Part shown: piece by piece, positions 18,540 through 26,873 of the stretch | Layout of the letters: every line of letters begins with the position of its first letter | Numbering within the stretch: position 1 is the first letter of the stretch | Source of the DNA: CAVYWD01 sp963772225 | GTDB lineage: Bacteria > Myxococcota > Myxococcia > Myxococcales > UBA5297 | Assembly: GCA_963772225.1 (NCBI GenBank) | Contig: CAVYWD010000004.1 | Span: 248,001-312,000, forward strand | Length of the DNA: 64,000 nt | Reading direction: 5' to 3' | Notes under the pieces: generated by a model | The model's input: only the letters and a program-made list of their open reading frames with translations | The model's database searches: none | Told to the model about the DNA's origin: nothing | Program-made: the position numbers and the translations under genes

Positions 18540-19697
18540 CTACACCTTCACCTTGGCGGCGACCGCCTTGGCCCGCTCGACCAGCGCGCGCGGGTCGTCG
18601 CCATGGCGCCCGGCGACGAGGGCCACGCCCATGCGGCGGTGCGGACGCTTCACCGGCTTCCCGAAGATCCGAACGTCGACGCCCGGCTCGCCGAGCGCCT
18701 GCTCGAGGCCGGTCACGTTCGGCGGCCCGTCGCCGTCGGCGAGGATGACCGCGCTCGCGCCCGGGCGGACGAGGGAGATCTCGGGGATGGGCAGGCCCAG
18801 CACGGCCCGGAGGTGCAGCTCGAACTCGGAGAGCTCCTGAGTGCCGGCGAGCGTCACCATCCCGGTGTCATGCGGGCGGGGCGAGAGCTCCGAGAACCAG
18901 ACCTGGTCCTTGCCGAGGAAGAACTCGACTCCGAAGATGCCGGCGCCGCCGAGCGAGGCGGTGACTGCGCCCGCCATCCGCTTCGCCTCCGCGAGCAGGG
19001 GCGCCGGGACCGCGTGCGGCTGCCAGCTCTCCTGGTAGTCGCCGCGCTCCTGCCGGTGGCCGATGGCCGGGCAGAAGAGGGTGGGCCCCTGTTTCTGCGT
19101 GACGGTGAGCAGGGTGATCTCGGAGTCGAAGGGGATGAACTCTTCGACGATGACCTCGCGCAGGTCGCCGCGGGTGCCGGTCATGGCGTAGGTCCAGGCC
19201 TTCTCGACCTCGCTCGCGCTCCGGACCACGCTCTGCCCCTTGCCGGAGGACGACATGAGCGGCTTCACCACGCATGGGAAGCCTATCTCCCCGGCGGCCG
19301 CCCGGAAGGTCTCGAGCGAGGCCGCGTAGGCGTAGCGCGCGGTCTTGAGGCCGAGATCGCGAGCGGCGAGGTCGCGGATGGCCTTCCGGTTCATGGTGAA
19401 GTTGGCGGCCCGGGCGCTCGGGACCACCTGGATGCCCTGACGCTCGTACTCGTAGAAGCGCTCGGTGCGGATGGCCTCGATCTCCGGGACCACGAGGTCG
19501 GGGCGGTGCTTGGCGACGAGCGCGTCGAGCGCCGCGCCGTCGAGCATGCTGATCACTTCGCGGGCATGGGCCACCTGCTGGGCGGGGGCGCCGTCGTATG
19601 AGTCGACCGCGACCACCACTTGGCCCAGCCGCTGAGCCGCGATGACGAACTCTTTGCCGAGCTCGCCGGAACCGAGGAGAAGGATCTTCTTGTGCAT
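18540..19697 (-). CDS. purT: formate-dependent GAR transformylase
   Basis: 385 residues, close to the 390 typical of PurT. It opens with KKILLLGSGELGKE and carries the ATP-grasp elements: AIRDLAARDLGLKTA, PLMSSSGKGQSVV, EEFIPFDSEITLLTV, GVEFFLGKD and SELSPRPHDTG. The enzyme makes formyl-GAR in purine synthesis from formate, ATP and GAR, independent of tetrahydrofolate. The ATG at 19697 is chosen because the family starts at this point; upstream in-frame starts would add an unrelated extension. There is no strong ribosome-binding site. It is a single gene between the M20 hydrolase and the pom cluster. Confidence 0.93.
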   Translation of the reverse strand: MHKKILLLGSGELGKEFVIAAQRLGQVVVAVDSYDGAPAQQVAHAREVISMLDGAALDALVAKHRPDLVVPEIEAIRTERFYEYERQGIQVVPSARAANFTMNRKAIRDLAARDLGLKTARYAYAASLETFRAAAGEIGFPCVVKPLMSSSGKGQSVVRSASEVEKAWTYAMTGTRGDLREVIVEEFIPFDSEITLLTVTQKQGPTLFCPAIGHRQERGDYQESWQPHAVPAPLLAEAKRMAGAVTASLGGAGIFGVEFFLGKDQVWFSELSPRPHDTGMVTLAGTQELSEFELHLRAVLGLPIPEISLVRPGASAVILADGDGPPNVTGLEQALGEPGVDVRIFGKPVKRPHRRMGVALVAGRHGDDPRALVERAKAVAAKVKV

Positions 19698-19763
19698 GAA
19701 GCGAACGCTACCAAACCGGCCGTGAAAGATCTCCAGGCCCTTCATGGCCCGGCGTGCGCGCGA

Positions 19764-20837
19764 CTACCCGCGGGCGCGGCCCCGGGCCTCCGCCAGCGCG
19801 CGGTGGATCTCGTCCAGCGCCTTGCGGCTGTCGAGCAGTCCGGCGCGCTCGCGCGTGAGCTCCCCTACCTGCCGGGCCAGCGCGTCGCGTTCCGACGTGA
19901 GCGTTTGCAGCGCGGCCTCGGAGCGCTTCAGCTCGCCCACCCGGTCTTCAAGCTCGGCGGCGAGCCGCTCCTCCTCGGTGAGGGTCTCGGCGAGCTCGGC
20001 CTGCACCGAGGTGAGCTGCGCGGAGAGCTGCTGGCGCTCGCCAATCTGCCGGTCCATCTCCATCCGCGCGGACCGGAGCCCGACCAGCGCGTCGTCGCGC
20101 TCCGCCTCCAGGCTCTCGAGCTCCTTGCCGAGCTCGTCGACCAGCGCTGCCCGGCTCTGGACCTCGACCGCCATGCGGCGGGCCTCGTCGGTGCTGTCGT
20201 GCGCCTCCTGGGCGGCGCGGCCGAGCTCCTGGCGCGCCTGCTCCAGGTCCTTCTCGAGCGCGGTGTTGAGCGCCCGGGTGTCCACGAGCTCCTGCTGAAG
20301 CTGGGCGACGAGCGCCAGCGCCGAGGCGCGCGCCTCGGTGGGGCTCGAGGGCGTGGCCGGCGCGGGCTCGACCCGGGCGGTGGCCGCCTTCAGGCGCTCC
20401 TTGAGGCGCTCGCGGCGCTCCTTGGGGTCGAGCGCGGCGCGCTCGGGGATCGGCTCGGGCGCGCGCTCGCGCAGCTGGGCCGAGCTCGCCGAGACGGCTC
20501 GCGCCGGCCTCGGCTCCAGGGGCTCGGGCAGGTAGGCGCGCGGCGCGGGGGACGGCTCCAGCCGCATCGGATGCTCGGTCGCGACCTCGTGGGCGATCTG
20601 CGCGACCCGCTGGGCGATGGCCGCGGCCTCGGCGCCGATGGCCTCCGGGGACCGGTGCAGCTCCGGCGCCAGGGCAGGCGAGGGCGCCGCGGCGGCCGCC
20701 AGAGGAGGCGTCGACGGGGTCGCGTCCAGCTCGGCCGGCGCGTCCTCCTCCACCGCCGCGGGAGCGCCGGAGGCGAGCGCGCCCAGCCGCAGGCGCGGCC
20801 GAATCTTGGGAACGTTGGCGTCAAAGGCTTTGCGCAT
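19764..20837 (-). CDS. pomX: PomX-like coiled-coil protein of the division-site cluster
   Basis: 357 residues from the ATG at 20837, which has GGAG seven bases upstream (a TTG four codons earlier is less likely). The N-terminal peptide RKAFDANVPKIRPRLRLGAL is basic; as I recall, Myxococcus PomX has a very similar conserved N-terminal peptide with key basic residues at 13 and 15 that stimulates PomZ ATPase. Next come an Ala/Pro-rich disordered region to about 165 and a long heptad coiled coil (about 175-345, rich in Glu/Leu/Ala). It follows the ParA gene by 36 bases in the same operon. Without the context it could only be called a coiled-coil protein. Confidence 0.7.
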   Translation of the reverse strand: MRKAFDANVPKIRPRLRLGALASGAPAAVEEDAPAELDATPSTPPLAAAAAPSPALAPELHRSPEAIGAEAAAIAQRVAQIAHEVATEHPMRLEPSPAPRAYLPEPLEPRPARAVSASSAQLRERAPEPIPERAALDPKERRERLKERLKAATARVEPAPATPSSPTEARASALALVAQLQQELVDTRALNTALEKDLEQARQELGRAAQEAHDSTDEARRMAVEVQSRAALVDELGKELESLEAERDDALVGLRSARMEMDRQIGERQQLSAQLTSVQAELAETLTEEERLAAELEDRVGELKRSEAALQTLTSERDALARQVGELTRERAGLLDSRKALDEIHRALAEARGRARG

Positions 20838-20873
20838 CGGCTTCTCCAAAAAGCGTCATCGGCCAGCGTGGCC

Positions 20874-21819
20874 CTAGCCGCGGGCCGCCTTGTCCTTGGC
20901 CTTCTTCATCAGCGTCTCGAGCACCTCGTCGATGAGGCTCTGGATGTCCGAGGCGCCCTTCGAGTCCGGATCGGCGACGAAGACCGGCACCCCTTCGCTC
21001 GAGGACTGCGCGAACTTGGTGCACTGGCGCACCACGCTCTTGCAAAGGAATTCGCCATAGTGCTCGCGAAGCGCCGACTGCGCTTCTTTGGCGAGCTTGA
21101 ACGTCTGGTTGAAGGCGTTGATGACGATGAAGATGTTGTCGAGGTGGTGGTCCAGGTCCTGCTCCAGGCCCTGAACGGTCTCGAACAACAGCTTCAGGCC
21201 GTGGAACGACAGGAAGTCGGCCAGCACCGGCACGATGAGGTCGTCGGTGGCCATCAGCGCGTTCAGGTTGAGCAGGCCGAAGGAGGGAGGGGCATCGAGC
21301 ACGATGAGAATCGTACTGCCCGTCGATCTCCTTCAGCGCGTTCTTGAGCTTGTACTCGCGCCCGGAGAGCGGCATGAGCGACAGCTCCACCGTGCTCATG
21401 TTCAGGTTGGACGGCACGAGGTCGAGCTGGGGCACGCCGGAGGAGGTGATGGCCTCCGAGAGCGGCATCCGCTTCACCAGGACCTCGAGCAGCGTCTTCT
21501 CGAACGTCTCGCCCTCCAGGCCCAAGCACTTGGTCGCGTGGCCCTGGCTGTCCAGGTCGATGAGCAGGACGCGGTAGCCCATCTCCGCCATGCGGAAGGC
21601 GTAGGACGTGGAGATGGAGGTCTTGCCGGTGCCGCCCTTGAAATTCAGGAAGAGCTGGTGGCGAGGCCCGATGGCCGCAGGCGCGAGCTCCAGCCGCTGG
21701 CGCAGGGCCACCAGGTCGAGGGCGGAGTAGGACTCTTTGCGCAGCGCCGCGTTGAGCTCCTTGAGGTCGAGTCCGAGGACCTGGGCCGCGCGCCTGGGCG
21801 TGTAGACGACAGGGTCCAT
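20874..21819 (-). CDS. pomZ: PomZ-like ParA ATPase, interrupted by a frameshift
   Basis: ParA/MinD-family ATPase of about 315 codons. N-terminal HTH-like segment (YTPRRAAQVLGLDLKEL), deviant Walker A FKGGTGKTS near residue 62, then LLIDLDSQGHATK. Near 21310 the frame breaks: the N-terminal frame ends in QYDS and the rest, from VLDAPPSFGLLNLNAL to the stop at 20874, is in another frame. One surplus C (TCTC for TCT) would restore YDSIVLDAPPSFG exactly. PomZ-type ATPases travel on the nucleoid and place the PomX/PomY cluster at midcell, guiding FtsZ. AGGAT precedes the start; 9 bases separate it from the HEAT-repeat gene. Real lesion or sequence error cannot be decided here. Confidence 0.75.
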
Positions 21820-21828
21820 GCGAGCATC

Positions 21829-23364
21829 CTACGGCAAGAAGTAGCGCTGCCCCCGGCGGATCAGCCGGCCCCGCTTCTCGAGCGAGCTGGCGGCGGCGAG
21901 CACCGCCGGGGCGGGCGCGGAGACGGTGCGGACCAGCTCTTCCGGGCTCTTGCCGCGCAGCGCGGCGGTGACGCTGGAGAGGACCTCGTCCTCGAGCTCG
22001 GGGCTCAGCAGCGGCGGCAGCCCGGCCGGCTCCAGCGCGCGGGGCTCGCGCGCCGAGGGGGCCTCGGGGGCGGCGGCGGGAGGCTCGGCAAGCTGTGGCG
22101 GCGGCGAAACGCGGGCGGCGCCGCGAAGCTCTCGCGCCGGCGCGGGCTCGTCGGCCGGCGGGGGGGGCGCGCGGCGCTGATCGGCGGGGAGCTGGGAAAG
22201 CCGGCGGATCTCCCGGCGGCGGCGCCCGGCGTCGAGGTCAGCCACGGCGAACACCTCGGGGCCCAGGATGCGAGCGAGCCCCTTGGCCGCCGCGCGGCGG
22301 ACAGTCAGGTCTTGGTCGTCGAGAGCGGCGAAGAGCGACTCCTCGGCGCGCGGGCCCAGCGCCGCCATGCCGAGCGCAGCCACTCGCCGCACCGACGGGT
22401 CGGTGTCGCGCGCCGCGCGCTCCAGGGCCGCGCGGCTTCCTGGGTCGCCGGCGGCCAACACCGCCGCCCGGCGCCTCACGCGAGGGGAGGCGTCGCCCAG
22501 GGCCTTGAGCACGCAGGCGCGGTCGGAGAGCCCGAAGGCGCACTCGAGCGCGGCGAGCCGCACCTCGGCCTCCGCCGCGTCCAGGTGCGCCGTCACGAGT
22601 GGCAGGGCCGACGCGTCGCCCGCGGCCTGCACGACTTGAAGCAGGGCGCAGCGGACCTCGGCGTCGGCCTCGGCGTGGAGGGCCGCCGCGGCGCCCGGCA
22701 GCGCCGCCTTGGGCCCCAGGGCCTTCAGCCGCTGCGCCGCGCGCAGGCGCGCGAGCCCCTCGGAAGAGGAGAGCTCGCGCAAAGAGAGCGCGAAGAGCGT
22801 CTCCTCGGAGCGCGTCGGGAACCGCGCTGCCGCCTGCATCTCGACGCGGTCGCGGTCGGTGATGCCGATGCGCCCCTCGGCGGCGAACGCCCGCGCCGCG
22901 TCCTCGGCGGAGTCGAAGCGGCTCGCCTTCAGCGGCGCAGAGGGCGGGGCGGCGGGCGCCTCGGTCTGCGGCCCCGCCTGAGCCCTGAGCGAAATGATCT
23001 CGGAGCGGAGCTCGGCAATGAACGCCGCCAGGTCGATGCCGTCGGAGCCCTCGGGGTCGCCCGCCCGGCGAATCCGCTCGGCCTCGATGAGCCGGTCGAG
23101 GAAGCGCTCGCGTTCGGCGCGCGCGACCTGGGCCTGCTCGAGCGCGTCGGTGCGCTCGCGCGCGGATTGGCCGGCCTGCGCCTGCGCTGCCGCGAGCTCC
23201 TGCTTGAGCGCGACTTCCCGGCGACTCGCCTGGGCGAGGTCCGATTTGAGCCGGTCGATCTCCTCCCGGGCCCGGCCGAGCTCGCCGCTGAGCTGGTCCA
23301 GGCGGCACTCGAAGAAGACCACCTTCTCCAGCGCGCTTTTCAGAAGTGTTTCAGGATGTTCCAG
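21829..23364 (-). CDS. pomY: PomY-like protein: coiled coil, HEAT repeats, Pro-rich region
   Basis: About 511 residues. An N-terminal coiled coil (1-130) is followed by a region of Ala/Leu-rich alpha-helical HEAT repeats (about 190-365; units such as DTDPSVRRVAALGMAAL and DQDLTVRRAAAKGLARI), a Pro/Ala-rich disordered segment (about 370-440) and a C-terminal domain ending RGRLIRRGQRYFLP that may be a winged helix. The first three match the known plan of Myxococcus PomY, the bundling and FtsZ-stimulating partner of PomX/PomZ. No ATG/GTG/TTG suits the start; CTG at 23364 with GGAGGGG six bases upstream is the best candidate. First gene of the operon. Confidence 0.68.
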   Translation of the reverse strand: MEHPETLLKSALEKVVFFECRLDQLSGELGRAREEIDRLKSDLAQASRREVALKQELAAAQAQAGQSARERTDALEQAQVARAERERFLDRLIEAERIRRAGDPEGSDGIDLAAFIAELRSEIISLRAQAGPQTEAPAAPPSAPLKASRFDSAEDAARAFAAEGRIGITDRDRVEMQAAARFPTRSEETLFALSLRELSSSEGLARLRAAQRLKALGPKAALPGAAAALHAEADAEVRCALLQVVQAAGDASALPLVTAHLDAAEAEVRLAALECAFGLSDRACVLKALGDASPRVRRRAAVLAAGDPGSRAALERAARDTDPSVRRVAALGMAALGPRAEESLFAALDDQDLTVRRAAAKGLARILGPEVFAVADLDAGRRRREIRRLSQLPADQRRAPPPPADEPAPARELRGAARVSPPPQLAEPPAAAPEAPSAREPRALEPAGLPPLLSPELEDEVLSSVTAALRGKSPEELVRTVSAPAPAVLAAASSLEKRGRLIRRGQRYFLP

Positions 23365-23531
23365 CTTGGGCCCCTCCGGAGTCGAGCGCGGTCGGGAGCA
23401 TAGAGCAGAAGGCCTCTTGGGACAACGAAGATATAATGTCACGTATCGCAGTGTCTCGGCAGTGTTTCTGGCCGGACAGCGCCGTGGAGAGGCGGTCGAG
23501 GCCATGCGCCGCGCGCCGCGATCGGATCGGC

Positions 23532-24473
23532 ATGTCAGACCCCGCCGCTACTGTGCTCGGCGCAATGAAGAATCGCTTCGACCGCACCGCGAAGGAGATC
23601 TTCGCCGAGGTCCTGAGCCCCGTCGCGGAGGTCCTGACCGGCGTAGAGACCAGTCCGGATCTGCAGAGCATCGACATCTGGAGCGTGCCGACCGCGGCTC
23701 CGCCGTCGCCCCAGCTCGGCCTGCTGGGGCGCATGGTGCAAAGCGCATGTCTCATCGAGCCCTACTCGGGAACAGTGAAGCTGGACGAAGTCCGCGACTG
23801 TCTCCGCAAGCAACTCGGGCGACACCACGAGCTGCGGAACAAGGACGCCGAGCGCTGGAAGGAGGCACCGAGCCTCTGGATACTCTCGACGGGGCGCCCC
23901 GAGGCGGCGCTCACGTTGGGGTTCCAGCCCGCGGTCTCTTGGCCGCCAGGGGTCTATTCGCTTACCGATCCCTGGCGGGCGTACATCGTGGTGCGCGCCG
24001 AGCTCCGCCGCGAGAGTGACACGCTGATTCTCCGAGCGACGGGGACCGGCCGGGTGCTCCGAGAGGCGATGGAAGACCTCCTCAGGGAGTCTGAGAACTC
24101 CGGGTTACGGGTTATCCTGACCCGGCGACTGGCGGGATTGCACTTGGAGCTGCGCAAGCAACCGGGCGATCAGACGCCAGAGGAAGAGGAGTTCGCCATG
24201 ACGGGCGAGGAGATGCTTCGCGAGCTCGAGAGCAGGGCCCAAGAAACAGGCCGCGAAGAAGGCCGGGAAGAAGGCCGAGAAGAAGGCCGAGAAGAGGAAG
24301 CCCGCCGAATGGTGCGCCTGGCGTTCACGCAGCGCTTCGGGCCGATTCCCGCGGCCGTGGATGAGGCGCTCGGACGAGTCCGGTCTCTCGAAGAGCTTGA
24401 GCAGATCATGACGGCCTGCCTCTCGAAGACCCAGGTCGACGTCGCCCGCCTCCTCGGCATCGGCCTCCACTGA
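23532..24473 (+). CDS. Rpn/PD-(D/E)XK transposase-like family protein
   Basis: 313 residues. An N-terminal domain (FDRTAKEIFAEVLSP, IDIWSVP, LGLLGRMV, CLRKQLGRHHEL, PSLWILSTGRPE) resembles a protein family I recall as expanded in myxobacteria and related to Rpn-type nucleases. The C-terminal part has four GREE(G/E) units from an imperfect 12-base tandem repeat (about 24250-24298) and then a helical tail typical of Rpn proteins. No complete nuclease triad is obvious, so it may be inactive or a helper. The start is uncertain (ATG at 23532, 23565 or 23436); none has a strong ribosome-binding site. TATAAT at 23432-23437 may serve it. Confidence 0.6.
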   Translation: MSDPAATVLGAMKNRFDRTAKEIFAEVLSPVAEVLTGVETSPDLQSIDIWSVPTAAPPSPQLGLLGRMVQSACLIEPYSGTVKLDEVRDCLRKQLGRHHELRNKDAERWKEAPSLWILSTGRPEAALTLGFQPAVSWPPGVYSLTDPWRAYIVVRAELRRESDTLILRATGTGRVLREAMEDLLRESENSGLRVILTRRLAGLHLELRKQPGDQTPEEEEFAMTGEEMLRELESRAQETGREEGREEGREEGREEEARRMVRLAFTQRFGPIPAAVDEALGRVRSLEELEQIMTACLSKTQVDVARLLGIGLH

Positions 24474-24489
24474 CCTGGTCCCGGCCGGG

Positions 24490-25989
24490 TCAGGGCTGCG
24501 ACGTGCGCTCGAAGATCCGCGCCTCCACGAAGATGCGGAACAGGTCGGCGTCAATCTGCCCTGAAGTCGCCTCGCGCTGGAGGATGTCGAGTGCCCGCTC
24601 GGGGGGCATGGCCTTCTTGTAGGGCCGGTCGTGAGCGGTCAAAGCGTCGTAGATGTCGCTCACCGTCATCATGCGGCTCTGCACCGGGATCTGCTCGGCC
24701 GCGAGACGGCGCGGGTAGCCTTGGCCGCTGAGCTTCTCGTGGTGCGCGAAGGCGATTTGCGGCACCCTCCGCAGCGCTCGCGTCCAGGGTATCTGGGAGA
24801 GGAACCGGTGGGTCCAGGTGACGTGGCTTTCGATCTCTCGGCGCTCGTCCTGCGACAGGCTGCCCTGCGCGATGGAAAGCGCCTCCACTTCGTGCGGCGT
24901 CAGCAGCGGCAACCGCCCGCCTTTGCCGTCCGGGAAGGTCCGGGTGGCGAGCTCGGCGAGCCGCTCGAAGCCCAATGCGGGCAGCACCGCCGGTCGGTTG
25001 CAGGCCAGGGCGAACTCGAGCGCTTCGTCCAGCTCGCGGTAGGCCTTCGCCAGCCGGGTGCGCTCGATGGCCAGCGCATCGGCCGCCTCCTCCGCGCCGC
25101 GCTCGTAGATCACGTCGAGCTCGCGCCGATAGCCTTCGGCCAAGAGCCGCGCGCGCGCCAGCTCGAACCGCGCCTGCAGCGCCTCCACCTCGTGCGGATA
25201 GAGCTTCTCCGCCTTGACGAGGACCCGCTCGCGCACGCCCACCTTGCCAAAGTCGTGCAACAGCGCCGCGTAGCGGATCTCGTCGAGCTCTTCGCGCGAG
25301 AAGCGGGTCCCGGCGTGGGGCCCCGACTGGGCGCGCTCGAGCGCCTGCGCCAAGCATACGGTTAGCGTCGCCACGCGGCCGGAGTGGCCGGCGGTCGTCG
25401 GGTCGCGCGACTCGATGGCCACCACCGACGCGCCGACGAACCCCTCGAAGAGCCGGCCGATCTCTTCGTGGAGCATCACGTTCTCCACCGCCGCCGCCGC
25501 CTGGCCTCCCAGCGCGAGGAGCAGCTCTTCGTCCTCGGCGGTGAAGTCGCCGTCCGACTTGTTTAGCGCCTCGAGCACGCCGGCGACGCTCGCCCCGCTC
25601 GCCGTCCGCATGGGGACGCAGAGCATGGTGCGGGTGACGTAGCCGGTCGACAGGTCGATGCTGCGGTTGAAGCGGGGGTCGGCGTACGCGTCGCGGATGT
25701 GGACGGTCTCGCCCGTGCGCGCGACGTGGCCGGCGATGCCCGTGCCCCAGGGGATGCGGATTTCGGAGGTGCCCTGCGCCACGCGGGTCCACAGCTCCTG
25801 GCGCTCCCGGTCGACCAGGAAGATGGACGACCAATCGGCGTCCACCACCCGCGTCGCCGCCTCGAGGATGAGCGTGAGCAGCCGGTCCAGGTCGCGCTGA
25901 ACCGTCAGAGCCTTGGCGACCTCGAGAATGGCCCCGAGCTTCTCCGCCCTCCGCGCGAGGGAGGGGTCGCCTGGGGCGTCGGCCGTCAT
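24490..25989 (-). CDS. GAF-HD-GYP cyclic di-GMP phosphodiesterase
   Basis: 499 residues. A GAF domain (about 15-170: LGAILEVAKALTVQRDLDRLL, DWSSIFLVDR, GIAGHVARTGE, VAGVLEALNK) precedes an HD-GYP domain. The latter keeps the full motif set: GHSGRVATL, LLHDFGKVGV, HVTWTHRFL, FAHHEKLSGQGYP and VSDIYDALTAHDRPYK, so it is probably an active enzyme hydrolysing c-di-GMP, with the GAF domain as sensor. A long helical insert of about 100 residues lies between HDFGK and the later motifs. It overlaps the lysR gene by ATGA and ends the plsC-lysR-HD-GYP operon. Confidence 0.92.
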   Translation of the reverse strand: MTADAPGDPSLARRAEKLGAILEVAKALTVQRDLDRLLTLILEAATRVVDADWSSIFLVDRERQELWTRVAQGTSEIRIPWGTGIAGHVARTGETVHIRDAYADPRFNRSIDLSTGYVTRTMLCVPMRTASGASVAGVLEALNKSDGDFTAEDEELLLALGGQAAAAVENVMLHEEIGRLFEGFVGASVVAIESRDPTTAGHSGRVATLTVCLAQALERAQSGPHAGTRFSREELDEIRYAALLHDFGKVGVRERVLVKAEKLYPHEVEALQARFELARARLLAEGYRRELDVIYERGAEEAADALAIERTRLAKAYRELDEALEFALACNRPAVLPALGFERLAELATRTFPDGKGGRLPLLTPHEVEALSIAQGSLSQDERREIESHVTWTHRFLSQIPWTRALRRVPQIAFAHHEKLSGQGYPRRLAAEQIPVQSRMMTVSDIYDALTAHDRPYKKAMPPERALDILQREATSGQIDADLFRIFVEARIFERTSQP

Positions 25990-26873
25990 TTCTGCCGGCC
26001 GTGGGAGAGCACCTCGAGGACGCCGCTCGCGGCGCGGTCCAGGAAGCGGCCCTTGCGCAGCAGGAGGCCGATGGGCCGGGTGAAGGTGCCGTCGGAGAAG
26101 GAGCGCGCCACCAGGGCGCCGTTCAGCTCCTCGCTCTGGATGGTGACCTTGGGCAGGATGGACACGCCGAGCCCCAGCTCGACCGCGCGCTTGATGGTCT
26201 CGATATTGTCCATCTCCATCGCGACCTGGACTTGCACCGAGGCGGCCTTCAGCATGCGGTCGATCGCCTTGCCGGTGGGAATGTCTCGCTCGAAGGCGAC
26301 AAAGCGCATGCCCTCCAGGTCGGCAATCCGGACGTTCCGCCGGTTGGCGAGCGGGTGGTCCTTGGCGCAGACCAGCGCCAGCTCGTCCGAGCGGAACTGC
26401 AGGATCTGGATGCCCGGGCGCGGCGTCGGGTAGGCGGTGATGCCGATGTGCGCCTGGTCGGCGAGGACCTCCTCGATCACCAGGTCGCTGCGCCGGTAAT
26501 TGAGCCGCACGTTGACCTTCGGGTATCGGCGGAGGATGGCCTTGAGGTACGGCGAGAGCTCGTGGAGGCCGACCGAGTAGATGGTCGCGACGACCACCTC
26601 GCCGGCGACCTCGTTCGACTCTTCGCGCAGCGCCACCTCGAGCCCGGCGAAGGTCTGGAGGATCTCCTTGCTGGTCCGGTACAGCTTCTGCCCCGCCGGC
26701 GTCGGTACCGCGGAGCGCGCCGAGCGCGAGAGAAGGCGCTGCGTGTAGCGGGTCTCGAGCGCACGAATCTGCTGGCTTACCGCGGACTGGGTCACTTTGT
26801 TGAGCCGGGCTGCCATAGAGAAGCTGCCGGTCTCGACCACGTCGCAAAACATCTTCAGGGTTTCAATCTGCAT
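25986..26873 (-). CDS. LysR-family transcriptional regulator
   Basis: 295 residues, the usual LTTR length. The N-terminal winged HTH reads LKMFCDVVETGSFSMAARL then TQSAVSQQIRALE, and the effector domain follows (VATIYSVGLHELSPYL, IGITAYPTPRPGI, GLGVSILPKVTI), closest in feel to CysB/CysL-like regulators. The ATG overlaps the plsC stop (TAATG), and its own stop overlaps the HD-GYP start (ATGA), so all three are made from one mRNA. LTTRs usually regulate a divergent gene; here it is internal to an operon, which is unusual and leaves its target open. Confidence 0.92.
   Translation of the reverse strand: MQIETLKMFCDVVETGSFSMAARLNKVTQSAVSQQIRALETRYTQRLLSRSARSAVPTPAGQKLYRTSKEILQTFAGLEVALREESNEVAGEVVVATIYSVGLHELSPYLKAILRRYPKVNVRLNYRRSDLVIEEVLADQAHIGITAYPTPRPGIQILQFRSDELALVCAKDHPLANRRNVRIADLEGMRFVAFERDIPTGKAIDRMLKAASVQVQVAMEMDNIETIKRAVELGLGVSILPKVTIQSEELNGALVARSFSDGTFTRPIGLLLRKGRFLDRAASGVLEVLSHGRQK

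Noticed and set aside
23432..23437. TATAAT as promoter of the Rpn-like gene
   Set aside because: The hexamer is perfect, but no -35 element stands at 16-18 bases, so it is mentioned in the gene entry only.
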